Position numbers and translations under genes: made by a program. A stretch of 64,000 nt of DNA from assembly GCF_900104255.1 (NCBI RefSeq), contig NZ_FNKZ01000003.1, positions 1 through 64,000 of the forward strand, in the 5' to 3' direction. The notes below the pieces were generated by a model. It was not told the origin of the DNA. It made no database searches and saw only the letters and a list, made by a program, of their open reading frames with translations. Every line of letters starts with the position of its first letter. Positions within the stretch are counted from its first letter, which is position 1. The stretch is from Pseudoxanthomonas sp. CF385. GTDB lineage: Bacteria; Pseudomonadota; Gammaproteobacteria; Xanthomonadales; Xanthomonadaceae. Below, piece by piece: positions 8,273-17,794 of this stretch.

Positions 8273-9358
8273 GTGAAGAAGACCTCGAAGACGATTCGCC
8301 GCAAGGGAGGTGCCGTCACCATCGACGAAGTGGCGAGCCACGCGGGCGTTTCGCCAATGACCGTATCCCGCGTTGTCAACGGACACGCCGGCGTACGCGA
8401 CGCCAATCGCGAACGCGTCATGCGCAGCGTGCGCGAGTTGGGCTACCGTCCCAACCTCGCCGCCAGCTCCCTGGCGGCGGCACAGCACACGTGCATCGCG
8501 CTGATCTACACCAATCCCAGCTCGAGTTACCTGCGTGAGTTGCTCGTCGGCGCCCTGCGCGGATCGGCGCGTGCGGCCGCACAACTGGTGATCGCTACCT
8601 GGGACGGCCTGGACGACAAGGCGAGCCGGACAGCGGCCAAACAACTGGCGAACAGCGTGGCGGGCGTCATTCTCCCTCCCCCGCTTTGCGAGTCGAAGGC
8701 CATCGTGTCCGAATTCCTGCAGGCGGGTGTGCCCGTCGTATCGATCGCATCGGGCCACTTCGGCGACACCCTCTCCTGCGTACGCATCGACGACCATTGC
8801 GCAAGCCGGGATGTGGTCTCGCATCTCATCGAACGGGGCCATACGCGGATCGGCTACATCACCGGCGACCCCAACCAGACCGCGAGCGCGCACCGCTGGC
8901 AGGGCTACCGGGACGCCTTGGCCGACGCCGGCATCGCGTACGACGACACGCTGGTCCAGCCCGGCTATTTCACCTATCGCTCCGGCCTGGACGCCGCAGA
9001 GCGGCTTCTCGCGCTACGCCGTCCACCCAGCGCGATCTTCGCCAGCAACGACGACATGGCGTCCGCCGTAGTATCGGTGGCCCATCGTCGCGGCCTGGAC
9101 GTACCGAGGGATCTATCCGTCGTCGGATTCGACGACACCTCCGCCGCGACGATGGTGTGGCCGGAGCTCACGACCGTCCACCAGCCCGTTGCCGCCATGG
9201 CCGATACAGCCATCGACATCCTCCTGCGCGAGATCAGGCGGGGGGCGGCCACCCGCGTCGTCGTCAATCGCGTGCTCCCCCATCAACTCGTGCAACGTTC
9301 TTCCGTGGCAGACGGCCCCGTCTTCAAGGCGAAAGTGAGGAATGGAACGCCGCGGTAG
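8273..9358 (+). CDS. LacI-family transcriptional repressor
   Basis: 361 residues. The helix-turn-helix is near the N-terminus: VTIDEVASHAGVSPMTVSRV followed by NGHAGVRDANRERV and the hinge LGYRPN. A periplasmic-binding-protein-like effector domain follows, with VVGFDDTSAATMVWPELTTV, the standard LacI segment near the C-terminus. It is divergent from the TonB receptor and probably represses it and itself through the palindrome at 8065, released by a sugar such as xylose or an oligosaccharide. Start is GTG at 8273 with GGAG nine bases upstream. XylR is the likely equivalent in Xanthomonas, but the effector is not deducible here. Confidence 0.88.
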   Translation: MKKTSKTIRRKGGAVTIDEVASHAGVSPMTVSRVVNGHAGVRDANRERVMRSVRELGYRPNLAASSLAAAQHTCIALIYTNPSSSYLRELLVGALRGSARAAAQLVIATWDGLDDKASRTAAKQLANSVAGVILPPPLCESKAIVSEFLQAGVPVVSIASGHFGDTLSCVRIDDHCASRDVVSHLIERGHTRIGYITGDPNQTASAHRWQGYRDALADAGIAYDDTLVQPGYFTYRSGLDAAERLLALRRPPSAIFASNDDMASAVVSVAHRRGLDVPRDLSVVGFDDTSAATMVWPELTTVHQPVAAMADTAIDILLREIRRGAATRVVVNRVLPHQLVQRSSVADGPVFKAKVRNGTPR

Positions 9359-9457
9359 GTGATCGGACCACCGATCGGCCATCGGACATGGAAGGCGACG
9401 CCAAGACAGTTTGAACAACGCGCGCCTGCGTCTGGGCTCCTGTCGAACAGGAAGGAG

Positions 9458-10471
9458 CTACGCCCGATGCTGCTGATACCACGCCGCAGCGCCCAGCAAT
9501 CCCAGTTGCCCGTGCTCCACCCGCCAGACAGGCACCTGTTCCAGGCGTTCGGTCATGACGCCCTTGTTGAGGTAGCGCTGCAGGAAATGGCCGTCGTGGA
9601 GGAACGTGGGAATGTGCGCGGTGACACCGCCGGCGAGGTACACGACTTTCGCGCCGAAGATGATCGCGAGATCGCCGACGAGGCTGCCGAGCCAGCCGCA
9701 GAACACCTGCAACGTTTCCAGGGCCAGCCCGTCGCCGGATTCCGCGGCGGCGACCAGCGCACCGGCATCGGCATGCACCGCGGAACCGCCGCGCAGTTCG
9801 CACAGGCAACGGTAAAGATTCATCAAGCCGGTGCCTGACAGCACGTGCTCGTTGTTCAAATGGCCGCGCTCGCGCAGCAGGCGGCGAACCACATCCATTT
9901 CCAATGCGTTGCCGGCGGCCAGCGCCGCCTGGCCGACCTCCGTCGCCAGCACGCGCGGCGGATGGCCTTCCATCCACAACGCAGCACCCAGCCCCGTACC
10001 CGGACCGATCACCAGCGCCGGCGAGTTCGCACCGCGATCGGTGACGTGGGTCAGTGGCGAGAGCGTGTCGCGCGCCAGCATCGGCATCGCGTTGGCCACG
10101 GCCTCGAAGTCGTTGATGAGCTGCACCCAGGACAGGCCCGCGCCCTGGCGCGTCTGTTCCACCGACACCGCCCACGGCAGATTGGAATTGATCAGCCGGT
10201 CGCCTTCGAGCACGCCGGCGATCGCGATCACCGCCCCCTGGCAGGTTCCGCCCGCGGCGTAGTCGCGCAGGATCGAAGCGAGATCCGGATAGTCCGCGCA
10301 GGCATAGCGGCGATAGTCGTGGACCTGGTCCGCGTCGCGGCCGTCGGTCCAGCCCAGGCGCGCGTAGGTACCGCCGACGTCGGCGACGATGATCCGGGCA
10401 CGGACCTCGCCCGGAACACGACCCTCAGATACGCCTGCCGGCACCCTGCCCGTCATCACCGTGCCCGCCAT
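9458..10471 (-). CDS. glk: Glucokinase
   Basis: About 337 residues from the ATG at 10471. It phosphorylates glucose with ATP in the cytoplasm. The N-terminal ATP loop reads IIVADVGGTYARLGW; SWVQLINDFEAVANAMP contains the catalytic aspartate segment; VIGPGTGLGAALW is the second phosphate-binding loop; and RGHLNNEHVLSGTGLMNLY matches the glucokinase C-lobe. The gene stands alone, convergent with lacI (99-base gap) and divergent from copL. The start is uncertain: ATG at 10456 or TTG at 10510 are also possible, since none has a clear ribosome-binding site. The N-terminal tail before IIVADVGGT is longer than in E. coli Glk, as in other Xanthomonads. Confidence 0.9.
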   Translation of the reverse strand: MAGTVMTGRVPAGVSEGRVPGEVRARIIVADVGGTYARLGWTDGRDADQVHDYRRYACADYPDLASILRDYAAGGTCQGAVIAIAGVLEGDRLINSNLPWAVSVEQTRQGAGLSWVQLINDFEAVANAMPMLARDTLSPLTHVTDRGANSPALVIGPGTGLGAALWMEGHPPRVLATEVGQAALAAGNALEMDVVRRLLRERGHLNNEHVLSGTGLMNLYRCLCELRGGSAVHADAGALVAAAESGDGLALETLQVFCGWLGSLVGDLAIIFGAKVVYLAGGVTAHIPTFLHDGHFLQRYLNKGVMTERLEQVPVWRVEHGQLGLLGAAAWYQQHRA

Positions 10472-10607
10472 CCGAATGCCACGCTGCCCAATGCCGAAGA
10501 AACCCTGCAAGGATATCGTGTCCTGTCATGGCGTGGTGCGGACTCCTCCGGCCAAGCCTTGACCCTACGCCAAGGTATGCCCGTCAACGATGGCGTATCA
10601 TGGCGAC

Positions 10608-11012
10608 ATGGCCCGATTCGCGCCCCTGCTGCGTGCCCTGCTCTGCCTGCTCCTGCTGGTGAACGGCAGCGCGTCCGCGCACATGGCCGCCGGCATGCCC
10701 ATGGACGGCGCTGCACCCGCGGCGGTGGCGCATCACGATGCCTCCACGCCGCCGTGCCACGAGGACATGGACGCCGCGGACAGCACGGCGATGCAGGACG
10801 CCGGCGACCACGATCCGCAGGACGGCGTGCCCGATTGCTGCAAGGCGGGCGCCTGCGACGGCTTCTGCACCCAGCACGCGCCCGCCCTGGTCTGGCGGCT
10901 CTGGCTGGGACAGGCCGCACCGCTGCATGCGGCGGTGCCCGAGTATCACGCGGACGGACATGCCTCCGCGCGCCTCTCGCACCGGCATCGACCTCCCATC
11001 CTGGCCGCCTGA
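10608..11012 (+). CDS. copL: CopL family metal-binding regulatory protein
   Basis: 134 residues, exported: a signal peptide (LLRALLCLLLLVNGSASA) is followed by a histidine-, methionine- and cysteine-rich segment with CHEDMD and a CCKAGACDGFC cluster, as in CopL. In Xanthomonas CopL sits immediately upstream of copAB and is needed for their copper induction; the mechanism is unresolved. Order and spacing (copA begins 114 bases downstream) fit the copLAB locus. An upstream in-frame ATG at 10590 would add six residues (MAYHGD); I prefer 10608 because the signal peptide then begins normally. Neither start has a strong ribosome-binding site. Confidence 0.85.
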   Translation: MARFAPLLRALLCLLLLVNGSASAHMAAGMPMDGAAPAAVAHHDASTPPCHEDMDAADSTAMQDAGDHDPQDGVPDCCKAGACDGFCTQHAPALVWRLWLGQAAPLHAAVPEYHADGHASARLSHRHRPPILAA

Positions 11013-11126
11013 CGCCGCACCTGCGGCGCTGTCCGAATGCCGGTCGCCTTGCGCGCACCGGCCCGCGATCACGACGGTCGCCGTCGCATGGCTGGCGCCA
11101 GGCGTCGGCACCCAGGATGAGATTGA

Positions 11127-12929
11127 ATGAACCACGATGACCCCACGCCGGGACGCCTCGGCATGTTCCGGCCCACGCGCCGCCAGTTCGTCAGCGGCCT
11201 GGCGACCGGCGGCGTCGCGCTGGGCTTCGGCCTGGCGCGCCTGCCCGCTTCCGCCGGCACGCCCGCGCGCCGCGGCGGCGCTGCACTCGTCACCGGCACC
11301 GACTTCGCATTGAACATCGGCGCGATGCCGGTCGACATCACCGGCCGCACGCGCCCCGCGATCACCGTCAACAACAGCCTGCCCGCACCGACACTGCGCT
11401 GGCGCGAAGGCGACACCGTGACCGTGCGCGTCAGCAACCGCCTGCGCGACATGACCTCGATCCACTGGCACGGCATCCTTCTGCCTTCGAACATGGACGG
11501 CGTGCCGGGCCTGAGCTTCAACGGCATCGCACCGGGCGAGACGTTCCAGTACCGCTTCCAGGTGAAGCAGTCCGGCACCTACTGGTACCACAGCCACTCG
11601 ATGTTCCAGGAGCAGGCGGGCCTCTACGGCGCGCTGGTCGTCGATCCGCACGATCCGCCTCCCTACCACCACGATCGCGAGCACGTCGTGCTGCTGTCGG
11701 ACTGGACGGACCTGGAGCCGGCCGCGCTGTACCGGCGCATGAAGAAGATGCCCGAGCACGACAACTACTACCAGCGCACGCTGGTGGATTTCGTGCGCGA
11801 CGCGAAGCGCGACGGCCTGGCGGAAACGATCGAGGATCGCGGCATGTGGGGGCGGATGCGGATGACGCCGACCGACATCTCCGACATCAACGCGCATACC
11901 TATACCTACCTGGTGAACGGCGCCGCGCCGGCGGGCAACTGGACAGGCCTGTTCAAACGGGGCGAGAAGGTGCTGTTGCGCTTCATCAACGGCAGCGCGA
12001 TGACCTACTTCGACGTCCGCATCCCAGGCCTGAAGATGACCGTCGTCGCCGCCGACGGGCAGTACATCCATCCGGTCAGCGTGGACGAGTTCCGCATCGC
12101 GGTGGCGGAGACCTTCGACGTGCTCGTCGAACCCACCGGGCAGGATGCCTTCACGATCTTCGCGCAGGACATGGGGCGCACCGGCTACGCGCGCGGCACG
12201 CTCGCCGTCCGCGACGGACTGGAGGCGCCCATCCCGTCTCGCGATCCGCGCCCGCTGCTGACGATGGCCGACATGGGCCACGACATGGGCGGCCACGGTG
12301 CGGCGAAAGGCATGGAAGGCGGCTGCGGCGCCATGATGGGCGAAGGCGGTTGCGGCGCGAACATGGGCACGATGGACCACGGTGCGCATGGCGCGACATC
12401 GAACGCGCCGAACCACCCCGCCAGCGAGAAAGGCAATCCGTTGGTCGACATGCAGTCGTCCGCGAGCGACCCCAAGCTCGACGATCCGGGCATTGGCCTG
12501 CGCGGGAACGGGCGACAGGTGCTGACCTACGGCGCGATGCGCAGTCTGTTCGACGATCCGGATGGTCGCGAACCGGGGCGTACCGTCGAACTGCATCTCA
12601 CCGGGCACATGGAGAAGTTCGCCTGGTCGTTCGACGGCATTCCGTTCGCTAGCGCCGACCCGCTGCGGCTGAAGTACGGCGAGCGCCTGCGCATCGTGCT
12701 GGTCAACGACACGATGATGCAGCACCCGATCCACCTGCATGGCGTCTGGAGCGACCTGGAGGATGCCGAAGGCGGCTTCCACTTGCGCAAGCACACCATC
12801 GACATGCCGCCGGGTACACGGCGCAGTTACCGCGTACGCGCCGATGCCCTCGGTCGGTGGGCCTTCCACTGTCATCTGCTGTACCACATGGAAGCCGGCA
12901 TGATGCGGGAAGTGAGGATCGAAGCATGA
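11127..12929 (+). CDS. copA: Periplasmic multicopper oxidase CopA
   Basis: 600 residues. A twin-arginine signal (TRRQFVSGLATGG) directs the folded enzyme to the periplasm, where it would oxidise Cu(I) and bind copper. Copper ligands visible: HWHG (H113/H115), HSH (H155/H157), HPIHLHG (H533/H536/H538) and HCHLLYHMEAGM (H581, C582, H583, H587, M592), giving complete type 1, 2 and 3 centres. Between about 379 and 430 lies a Met/Gly/His-rich stretch (MGHDMGGHG, MDHGAHG) as in Pseudomonas CopA, unusually with two GGCGA segments carrying cysteine. It overlaps copB by four bases (ATGA), so they are translationally coupled. Confidence 0.95.
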   Translation: MNHDDPTPGRLGMFRPTRRQFVSGLATGGVALGFGLARLPASAGTPARRGGAALVTGTDFALNIGAMPVDITGRTRPAITVNNSLPAPTLRWREGDTVTVRVSNRLRDMTSIHWHGILLPSNMDGVPGLSFNGIAPGETFQYRFQVKQSGTYWYHSHSMFQEQAGLYGALVVDPHDPPPYHHDREHVVLLSDWTDLEPAALYRRMKKMPEHDNYYQRTLVDFVRDAKRDGLAETIEDRGMWGRMRMTPTDISDINAHTYTYLVNGAAPAGNWTGLFKRGEKVLLRFINGSAMTYFDVRIPGLKMTVVAADGQYIHPVSVDEFRIAVAETFDVLVEPTGQDAFTIFAQDMGRTGYARGTLAVRDGLEAPIPSRDPRPLLTMADMGHDMGGHGAAKGMEGGCGAMMGEGGCGANMGTMDHGAHGATSNAPNHPASEKGNPLVDMQSSASDPKLDDPGIGLRGNGRQVLTYGAMRSLFDDPDGREPGRTVELHLTGHMEKFAWSFDGIPFASADPLRLKYGERLRIVLVNDTMMQHPIHLHGVWSDLEDAEGGFHLRKHTIDMPPGTRRSYRVRADALGRWAFHCHLLYHMEAGMMREVRIEA

Positions 12930-13825
12930 AGACCTCCTTCCCTGCCAGACTCCATCTCGCCTGCGCCGTCGCCCTGCTGGCGGGCACGAGTGTTCCGGCC
13001 TTCGCGCAGCAGCACGATCATGCTCAGCATGCGCCACCGACCGAAGAATCGGCGGTGAAACCGGAGGCGCATGCACTACACGCTCAGCACGATCACGCTG
13101 CGATGTCGACGCCGCGCGAACCGGTGCCACCGGTCACCGCCGAGGACCTGGCGGCCGCGTTCCCCGACATCGACCACCATGCCATGCAGCATGCGCCGGC
13201 GTTCAACCACAAGGTGACCTTCAACCGGCTTGAAGCCTGGGATGCCGACGAGGGCACCGGCCAGGCGTGGGAAGGCAGCGCGTGGTTCGGCACCGACACC
13301 GATCGCCTGTGGCTGCGCAGCGAAGGCGAGCGCGTCGGTGGCCATACCGAAAGCGCCGACCTGGAGGTGCTGTACGGACACAGCGTGTCGCCCTGGTGGG
13401 ACGTGGTGGCCGGCGTGAAGCAGGACTTCAAGCCCGGTGACGCGCGCACCTGGGCGGCCGTCGGCGTGCAGGGGATGGCGCCCTACCGGTTCGAGGTGTC
13501 GGCGACGGCATATGTCGGCGAAGGTGGCCAGGTCGCCGCCAACATCGAAGCCGAGTACACGCTGCGCATCACCAATCGGCTGATCCTGCAGCCCCTGGTG
13601 GAAGTGGATCTCGCCGCACGCGACGACATCGAATACGGCATCGCCAGCGGTTTCACCAGCATCGAAACAGGCCTGCGCCTGCGCTACGAAGTCACCCGCC
13701 GCTTCGCGCCCTACGTTGGCGTGGTGCACGAACGCGCGCTCGGCGACACCGCCGATCTCAAGCGTTCGGCCGACGAGCCCACGCGCGACACCCGCATCGT
13801 GGCGGGCATCCGGATCTGGTTCTGA
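12926..13825 (+). CDS. copB: Outer-membrane copper resistance protein CopB
   Basis: 299 residues. The signal peptide (LHLACAVALLAGTSVPAFA) precedes a copper-binding region rich in His and Met (HDHAQHA, HALHAQHDHAAM), then a CopB domain from about residue 95 with AWDADEGTG, VLYGHSVSPWWDVVAG and a C-terminal beta-barrel ending VAGIRIWF, where the final Phe suits outer-membrane insertion. It sequesters copper at the outer membrane with CopA. The ATG at 12926 overlaps the copA stop. Confidence 0.93.
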   Translation: MKTSFPARLHLACAVALLAGTSVPAFAQQHDHAQHAPPTEESAVKPEAHALHAQHDHAAMSTPREPVPPVTAEDLAAAFPDIDHHAMQHAPAFNHKVTFNRLEAWDADEGTGQAWEGSAWFGTDTDRLWLRSEGERVGGHTESADLEVLYGHSVSPWWDVVAGVKQDFKPGDARTWAAVGVQGMAPYRFEVSATAYVGEGGQVAANIEAEYTLRITNRLILQPLVEVDLAARDDIEYGIASGFTSIETGLRLRYEVTRRFAPYVGVVHERALGDTADLKRSADEPTRDTRIVAGIRIWF

Positions 13826-13836
13826 TGGAGCACACC

Positions 13837-14355
13837 ATGAAACAACGCATGCCCCTGCCCCGCGCCATCGCCTCATGGCTACTCGCCGCATTCCTCACCG
13901 CCTGTTCGCAGGCGGTGCCGACGCCGGTCGAAAGCGCGCATGCCGCGCCACCCCGCAAGACCACCGACGCGGCCGCGCCGAAGATCGTCGTCCACCGCGA
14001 CGCGTACTGCGGCTGTTGCCATCTGTGGGTCGAGCACCTGCGCAAGGAAGGCTTCACCGTGGACGATCGTGTCGAAGACGCGATGAGCCCGGTGAAGGAG
14101 CGACTGGGCATTGTCCCCGCCCATGCGTCCTGCCACACCGCAGAGATCGAAGGCTATGTCGTCGAAGGCCACGTGCCCGCATCGGACATCCGTCGCCTGC
14201 TGCGCGAGAAGCCCGCCATCCGCGGCCTGGTCCTGCCGGGCATGCCGCTGGGCTCGCCCGGCATGGAAGTGGACGGCGTCGACGCGCCTCCGTACACCGT
14301 GCTCGCCCTGGGCAAGGATGGAAGCACGAAGCCTTACGCCGAACACACGCCCTGA
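13837..14355 (+). CDS. DUF411 lipoprotein, putative metal-binding
   Basis: 172 residues. A lipobox is visible (LAAFLTACSQ), so it is probably a lipid-anchored periplasmic protein. The mature part is DUF411: IVVHRDAYCGCCHLWVEHL carries the family CGCC motif, and VPAHASCHTAEIEGYVVEGHVP is the second conserved block. DUF411 proteins are common in copper and silver resistance loci and are presumed metal binders; no biochemical role is established. GGAG eight bases upstream supports the ATG at 13837; an ATG at 13825 overlapping the copB stop would add four residues. Confidence 0.85.
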   Translation: MKQRMPLPRAIASWLLAAFLTACSQAVPTPVESAHAAPPRKTTDAAAPKIVVHRDAYCGCCHLWVEHLRKEGFTVDDRVEDAMSPVKERLGIVPAHASCHTAEIEGYVVEGHVPASDIRRLLREKPAIRGLVLPGMPLGSPGMEVDGVDAPPYTVLALGKDGSTKPYAEHTP

Positions 14356-14387
14356 TGGCACGGCCGGCACGGATGCCGGTCCTATGC

Positions 14388-14419
14388 TTGACTCTGGAGC
14401 GTACTCCAGGGTGCAGACT
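14388..14419 (+). promoter_or_regulatory. MerR-type promoter/operator for cueR and copper ATPase
   Basis: TTGACT (14388-14393) is followed by a 20-base spacer holding the dyad CTGGAG-CGTA-CTCCAG (14394-14409) and then CAGACT (14414-14419). An over-long spacer with an internal dyad is the hallmark of MerR-family metal-activated promoters, where the regulator untwists DNA to realign the boxes. It lies 25 bases upstream of the regulator gene and would drive it and the ATPase. Confidence 0.8.
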
Positions 14420-14443
14420 GCCGGCACTTCGAGGAGTTCCAGC

Positions 14444-14839
14444 ATGAACATCGGCCAGTTGTCCCGACGCACGGGCGTCCCCATCGACACCGTGCGCTAC
14501 TACGAAAAGCAGCGGTTGCTGCCGCCCCCGACTCGTACCGCCAGCGGTTACCGGCACTACGAGGCCGACGACGTGTTGCGGCTGACCTTCATCCGCCGCG
14601 CGAAGACCCTGGGCTTCACGCTGGAAGAGATCCGCGACCTGCTCGCGCTGAGTCGAGCCGACGACGGCGACATGGCCGCGATCCGTGCAGCGGCGGCGAG
14701 CAAGCTGGCCGACGTCGAACAGCGCATCGCAGAACTGACGCGCGTGCGCGACGGCCTGCAGACGCTGGTGAGCGCGTGCCCGGGCCACGGCGCACTGGAC
14801 CAGTGCCCCATCCTGTCGGCGCTCGGGGGCGAGGCATGA
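14444..14839 (+). CDS. cueR: CueR-like MerR-family metal sensor
   Basis: 131 residues. The N-terminal MerR helix-turn-helix reads [20 protein letters not shown], then a wing and a long dimerisation helix (about 72-106). Metal loop: C112 and C121 in [14 protein letters not shown], matching the CueR layout but with eight residues between cysteines instead of the seven I recall in E. coli CueR. Residue 77, serine in monovalent sensors and cysteine in zinc or mercury sensors, is methionine here; lack of a cysteine favours Cu(I)/Ag(I). GAGGAGTTCC lies upstream of the ATG. The stop overlaps the copper ATPase start (ATGA). Confidence 0.82.
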   Translation: MNIGQLSRRTGVPIDTVRYYEKQRLLPPPTRTASGYRHYEADDVLRLTFIRRAKTLGFTLEEIRDLLALSRADDGDMAAIRAAAASKLADVEQRIAELTRVRDGLQTLVSACPGHGALDQCPILSALGGEA

Positions 14840-17217
14840 CCCACGCGCCAAACCCTCACGACGCGCATGCCACACCAGCGGCCACGCCTGCATGCTGTTC
14901 CGGCGATACGGGCCATGCGAAAGACGCCGCGGGCACCACCGATCCGGTCTGCGGCATGCAGGTCGATCCGGTGACCACACCGCATCATGCGGAACACGCC
15001 GGCAGCACATACCACTTCTGTTCCGCGGGATGCCGCGCGAAGTTCCTCGCCGATCCGGCGCGCTACCTGCAACCCGAGGCTTCGACACCTTCCATCGTCG
15101 TGCCAGCGGGCACGCAGTACACCTGCCCCATGCATCCGGAGATCGTTCGCGATGTCCCCGGCACGTGTCCGCTGTGCGGCATGGCGCTGGAGCCGATGCT
15201 GCCGTCGCTGGACGACGAAGAAAACCCCGAACTGACCGATTTCCGTCGGCGCTTCTGGTGGACCCTGCCCTTCAGTGCGGCGACGCTGCTGCTGGCGATG
15301 GGCGGCATGTATGTCACCGCCATATCGCCGACGGTCCGCACCTCGCTGGAGTTCGCCTTCAGCACGCCGGTCGTGCTGTGGGCCGCGTGGCCGTTCTTCC
15401 AGCGCTGGGCGCAGTCGATCCGGAATCGCAGTCCGAACATGTGGACGCTGATCGGCACCGGTGTGGCCGCGGCACACGGATACAGCGTGGTCGCCGTGCT
15501 CGCGCCGCAGGTGTTTCCGCCATCGTTCCGTGAGCACGGCCATGTCGGCGCCTACTTCGAAGCGGCGGCCGTGATCGTCTCGCTCACCTTGCTGGGCCAG
15601 CTACTGGAACTGAAAGCACGCTCGCAGACCTCGGCCGCGATCCGGGCTTTGTTGGGCCTGGCGCCGAAGACCGCGCGGCGGCTGCGCGACGATGGCAACG
15701 AGGAAGACGTCGAGCTGACGCACGTCCATGTGGGCGATCGCCTGCGCGTGCGCCCCGGCGAAAAAGTCCCCATCGATGGCGCGGTGATCGAAGGCCGCAG
15801 CCACATCGACGAATCCATGCTCACCGGCGAGCCGATGCCGGTCGAGCGCGGCCCGGGCGACCGGGTGATCGGTGCCACCCTCAACGGTGCGGGAAGCCTG
15901 GTGATCCGCGCGGAGAAGGTCGGTAGCGACAGCGTGCTGGCGCAGATCGTGCAACTGGTCGCGCAGGCGCAGCGCAGTCGGGCGCCGCTGCAGAAGCTGG
16001 CGGACCGGGTGTCGTTCTGGTTCGTGCTGGCGGTGCTCGGCGCGGCGCTCGCGACCTTGCTGGGCTGGGGCTTCTTCGGCCCGGCGCCATCGTGGACGCA
16101 TGGCGTACTCAATGCCGTGTCCGTACTGATCATCGCCTGCCCCTGCGCGCTGGGCCTGGCGACGCCGATGTCGGTCATGGTCGCCAGCGGACGTGCTGCC
16201 CAGGCCGGCGTGCTGTTCCGCGATGCCGAGGCGATCGAGACATTGCGCAAGGTCGACACGCTGATCGTCGACAAGACCGGCACGTTGACCGAGGGTCGCC
16301 CGGCGTTCAAGGCCGTCCACGCGCTCGCACCGTTCGATGAGGACACCGTGTTGCGCCTGGCTGGCAGCCTGGACGCGGGCAGTGAGCATCCGCTCGCGCA
16401 GGCGGTCGTACAGGAGGCCCGACAGCGCGGACTGGCGCTTTCCGCCGCACAGGACTTCGAATCCAGCAGCGGCATCGGCGTGCGCGGTGTCGTCGACGGG
16501 CATCGCCTCGCTTTCGGCAATACCGTGCTGATGCAGGAGGAAGGCGTACCGTTCCAGGCCCTGCAGGCCGATGCCGACCGCGTCCGCGAGGAAGGTGGCA
16601 GCGTGATGTTCCTGTCGGTAGACGGCGCGCCCGCCGGCAGCATTGCCGTCGCGGACCCGATCAAGGCCAGCACGCCGGAGGCCTTGCGCGTGCTGCGCGA
16701 CGGCGGCCTGCGCATCGTCATGGCCACGGGCGACGGCGAACGCACGGCGCGTGCCGTCGCGGCTCGCCTCGGCATCGATGAGATCCATGGCGACGTGCGA
16801 CCGGCCGACAAGGCCGCCCTGGTGGCGCGTCTCAAGCAGGAAGGCCGACACGTGGCGATGGCCGGCGACGGCATCAACGACGCCCCTGCCCTCGCCGCCG
16901 CAGACGTCGGCATCGCGATGGGGACCGGCACCGATGTGGCGATGTCGAGCGCGCAGGTCACGCTGGTGAAAGGCGACCTGCGCGGGATCGCACGGGCCAA
17001 GGCGCTGTCCGAGGCGGCCGTACGCAACATGCGGCAGAACCTCGCCTTCGCTTTCGCATACAACGCGCTGGGGGTGCCGGTGGCGGCGGGCTTGCTGGGT
17101 CTGTTCGGTGGACCGATGCTGTCGCCGATGCTCGCCGCGCTGGCGATGAGCCTCAGTTCGGCTTCTGTGGTGGGCAACGCCTTGCGCCTGCGACGTGCAC
17201 GCCTGCCGGGCGACTGA
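14836..17217 (+). CDS. P1B-type copper-translocating ATPase with YHS and HMBD domains
   Basis: 793 residues. Instead of an N-terminal MxCxxC domain it has a YHS domain ([10 protein letters not shown], with YHFCSAGC) and a heavy-metal-binding HMBD segment ([20 protein letters not shown]). Eight membrane helices follow. Core motifs: TGEPMPV (actuator), CPC at 435-437 ([12 protein letters not shown]), phosphorylated D479 in [17 protein letters not shown], and transmembrane metal-site residues YNALG and MSSASVV. It exports Cu(I) from cytoplasm to periplasm, where CopA and CopB act. The gene is coupled to cueR by an ATGA overlap. Silver transport is an alternative. Confidence 0.93.
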   Translation: MTHAPNPHDAHATPAATPACCSGDTGHAKDAAGTTDPVCGMQVDPVTTPHHAEHAGSTYHFCSAGCRAKFLADPARYLQPEASTPSIVVPAGTQYTCPMHPEIVRDVPGTCPLCGMALEPMLPSLDDEENPELTDFRRRFWWTLPFSAATLLLAMGGMYVTAISPTVRTSLEFAFSTPVVLWAAWPFFQRWAQSIRNRSPNMWTLIGTGVAAAHGYSVVAVLAPQVFPPSFREHGHVGAYFEAAAVIVSLTLLGQLLELKARSQTSAAIRALLGLAPKTARRLRDDGNEEDVELTHVHVGDRLRVRPGEKVPIDGAVIEGRSHIDESMLTGEPMPVERGPGDRVIGATLNGAGSLVIRAEKVGSDSVLAQIVQLVAQAQRSRAPLQKLADRVSFWFVLAVLGAALATLLGWGFFGPAPSWTHGVLNAVSVLIIACPCALGLATPMSVMVASGRAAQAGVLFRDAEAIETLRKVDTLIVDKTGTLTEGRPAFKAVHALAPFDEDTVLRLAGSLDAGSEHPLAQAVVQEARQRGLALSAAQDFESSSGIGVRGVVDGHRLAFGNTVLMQEEGVPFQALQADADRVREEGGSVMFLSVDGAPAGSIAVADPIKASTPEALRVLRDGGLRIVMATGDGERTARAVAARLGIDEIHGDVRPADKAALVARLKQEGRHVAMAGDGINDAPALAAADVGIAMGTGTDVAMSSAQVTLVKGDLRGIARAKALSEAAVRNMRQNLAFAFAYNALGVPVAAGLLGLFGGPMLSPMLAALAMSLSSASVVGNALRLRRARLPGD

Positions 17218-17224
17218 AACGCCT

Positions 17225-17246
17225 GCGGCCGCCCGAAGGCGGCCGC
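17225..17246. terminator. GC-rich stem-loop between convergent genes
   Basis: GCGGCCGCC-CGAA-GGCGGCCGC is a perfect nine-base-pair hairpin eight bases past the ATPase stop and 17 bases past the convergent gene's stop. There is no T-run, so it may slow polymerase or protect mRNA ends rather than act as a classical terminator. Confidence 0.5.
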
Positions 17247-17262
17247 CGTTGAACGAAATTTC

Positions 17263-17697
17263 TTACTTGACCTTGGCGTAGGTCGCCTTGAAGGCGACAC
17301 CGCTCATGATGCCGCCCGCATGGCACTCGTAGTTGGTGGCGCTGCGGAATTCGTTCTTCTTGAAATAGCTGACGATGTCGATGACCGCATTCGCACCGCG
17401 GTCCTTGGCGCCTTCCTGCAGGGCTTTCAGCGCCGACAGCGCGACCCAGCGGCAGGACTCGGCATCGGACTTGCCCACGCCGTTGGTCTTCTTGTTGGTC
17501 ACGTCCTCGCCGAACCGGGACACCACGGTGGGCGTCTTCTGGCCCGCGAGGTAAAAGCGCACGCTGCCATCGATGCCGGCGGCCTTGGCTTCGGGCGAGT
17601 TCACCAGGTCCTGCAACGGCAGTTCCAGGCGGGTATCGGCAGCGAAGGCGGGCGCGGCCAGCAGGCTCAGCAGCGATGCGGTCAGGATGTGCTTCAT
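17263..17697 (-). CDS. Exported protein of unknown function, YbjQ/excinuclease-subunit-like name only
   Basis: 144 residues with a clear signal peptide (HILTASLLSLLAAPAFAA). The mature protein contains SCRWVALSALKALQEGAKDRGANAVIDIVSYFKKNE, whose GANAV(I)(D)I pattern recalls the heavy-metal-binding-domain-like YbjQ fold, then NYECHAGGIMSGVAFKATYAKVK. Homologues are often labelled excinuclease ATPase subunit, which the sequence does not support. Two cysteines (SCRW, YECH) could form a disulfide. GGAGACATTG precedes the ATG at 17697. It lies between the copper locus and the pigment cluster and belongs obviously to neither. Confidence 0.65.
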   Translation of the reverse strand: MKHILTASLLSLLAAPAFAADTRLELPLQDLVNSPEAKAAGIDGSVRFYLAGQKTPTVVSRFGEDVTNKKTNGVGKSDAESCRWVALSALKALQEGAKDRGANAVIDIVSYFKKNEFRSATNYECHAGGIMSGVAFKATYAKVK

Positions 17698-17794
17698 CAA
17701 TGTCTCCATGCGGGTGGGGTAACGATCCTCGGCGCCGATGATGTCATGGATTCCGTTGCGGGTCCGTGCAGGTCGTGGACTCCACGTGACCCGG

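Noticed and set aside
9361..9376. Small hairpin GATCGG-ACCA-CCGATC between lacI and glk
   Set aside because: Six-base-pair stem with no T-run; insufficient to call a terminator.
10559..10585. CueR-type promoter before copL
   Set aside because: TTGACC is present but no -10 box lies at the required spacing.
10584..13130. 848-codon minus-strand frame opposite copL and copA
   Set aside because: Antisense shadow; copL and copA have clear signal peptides and copper motifs on the plus strand.
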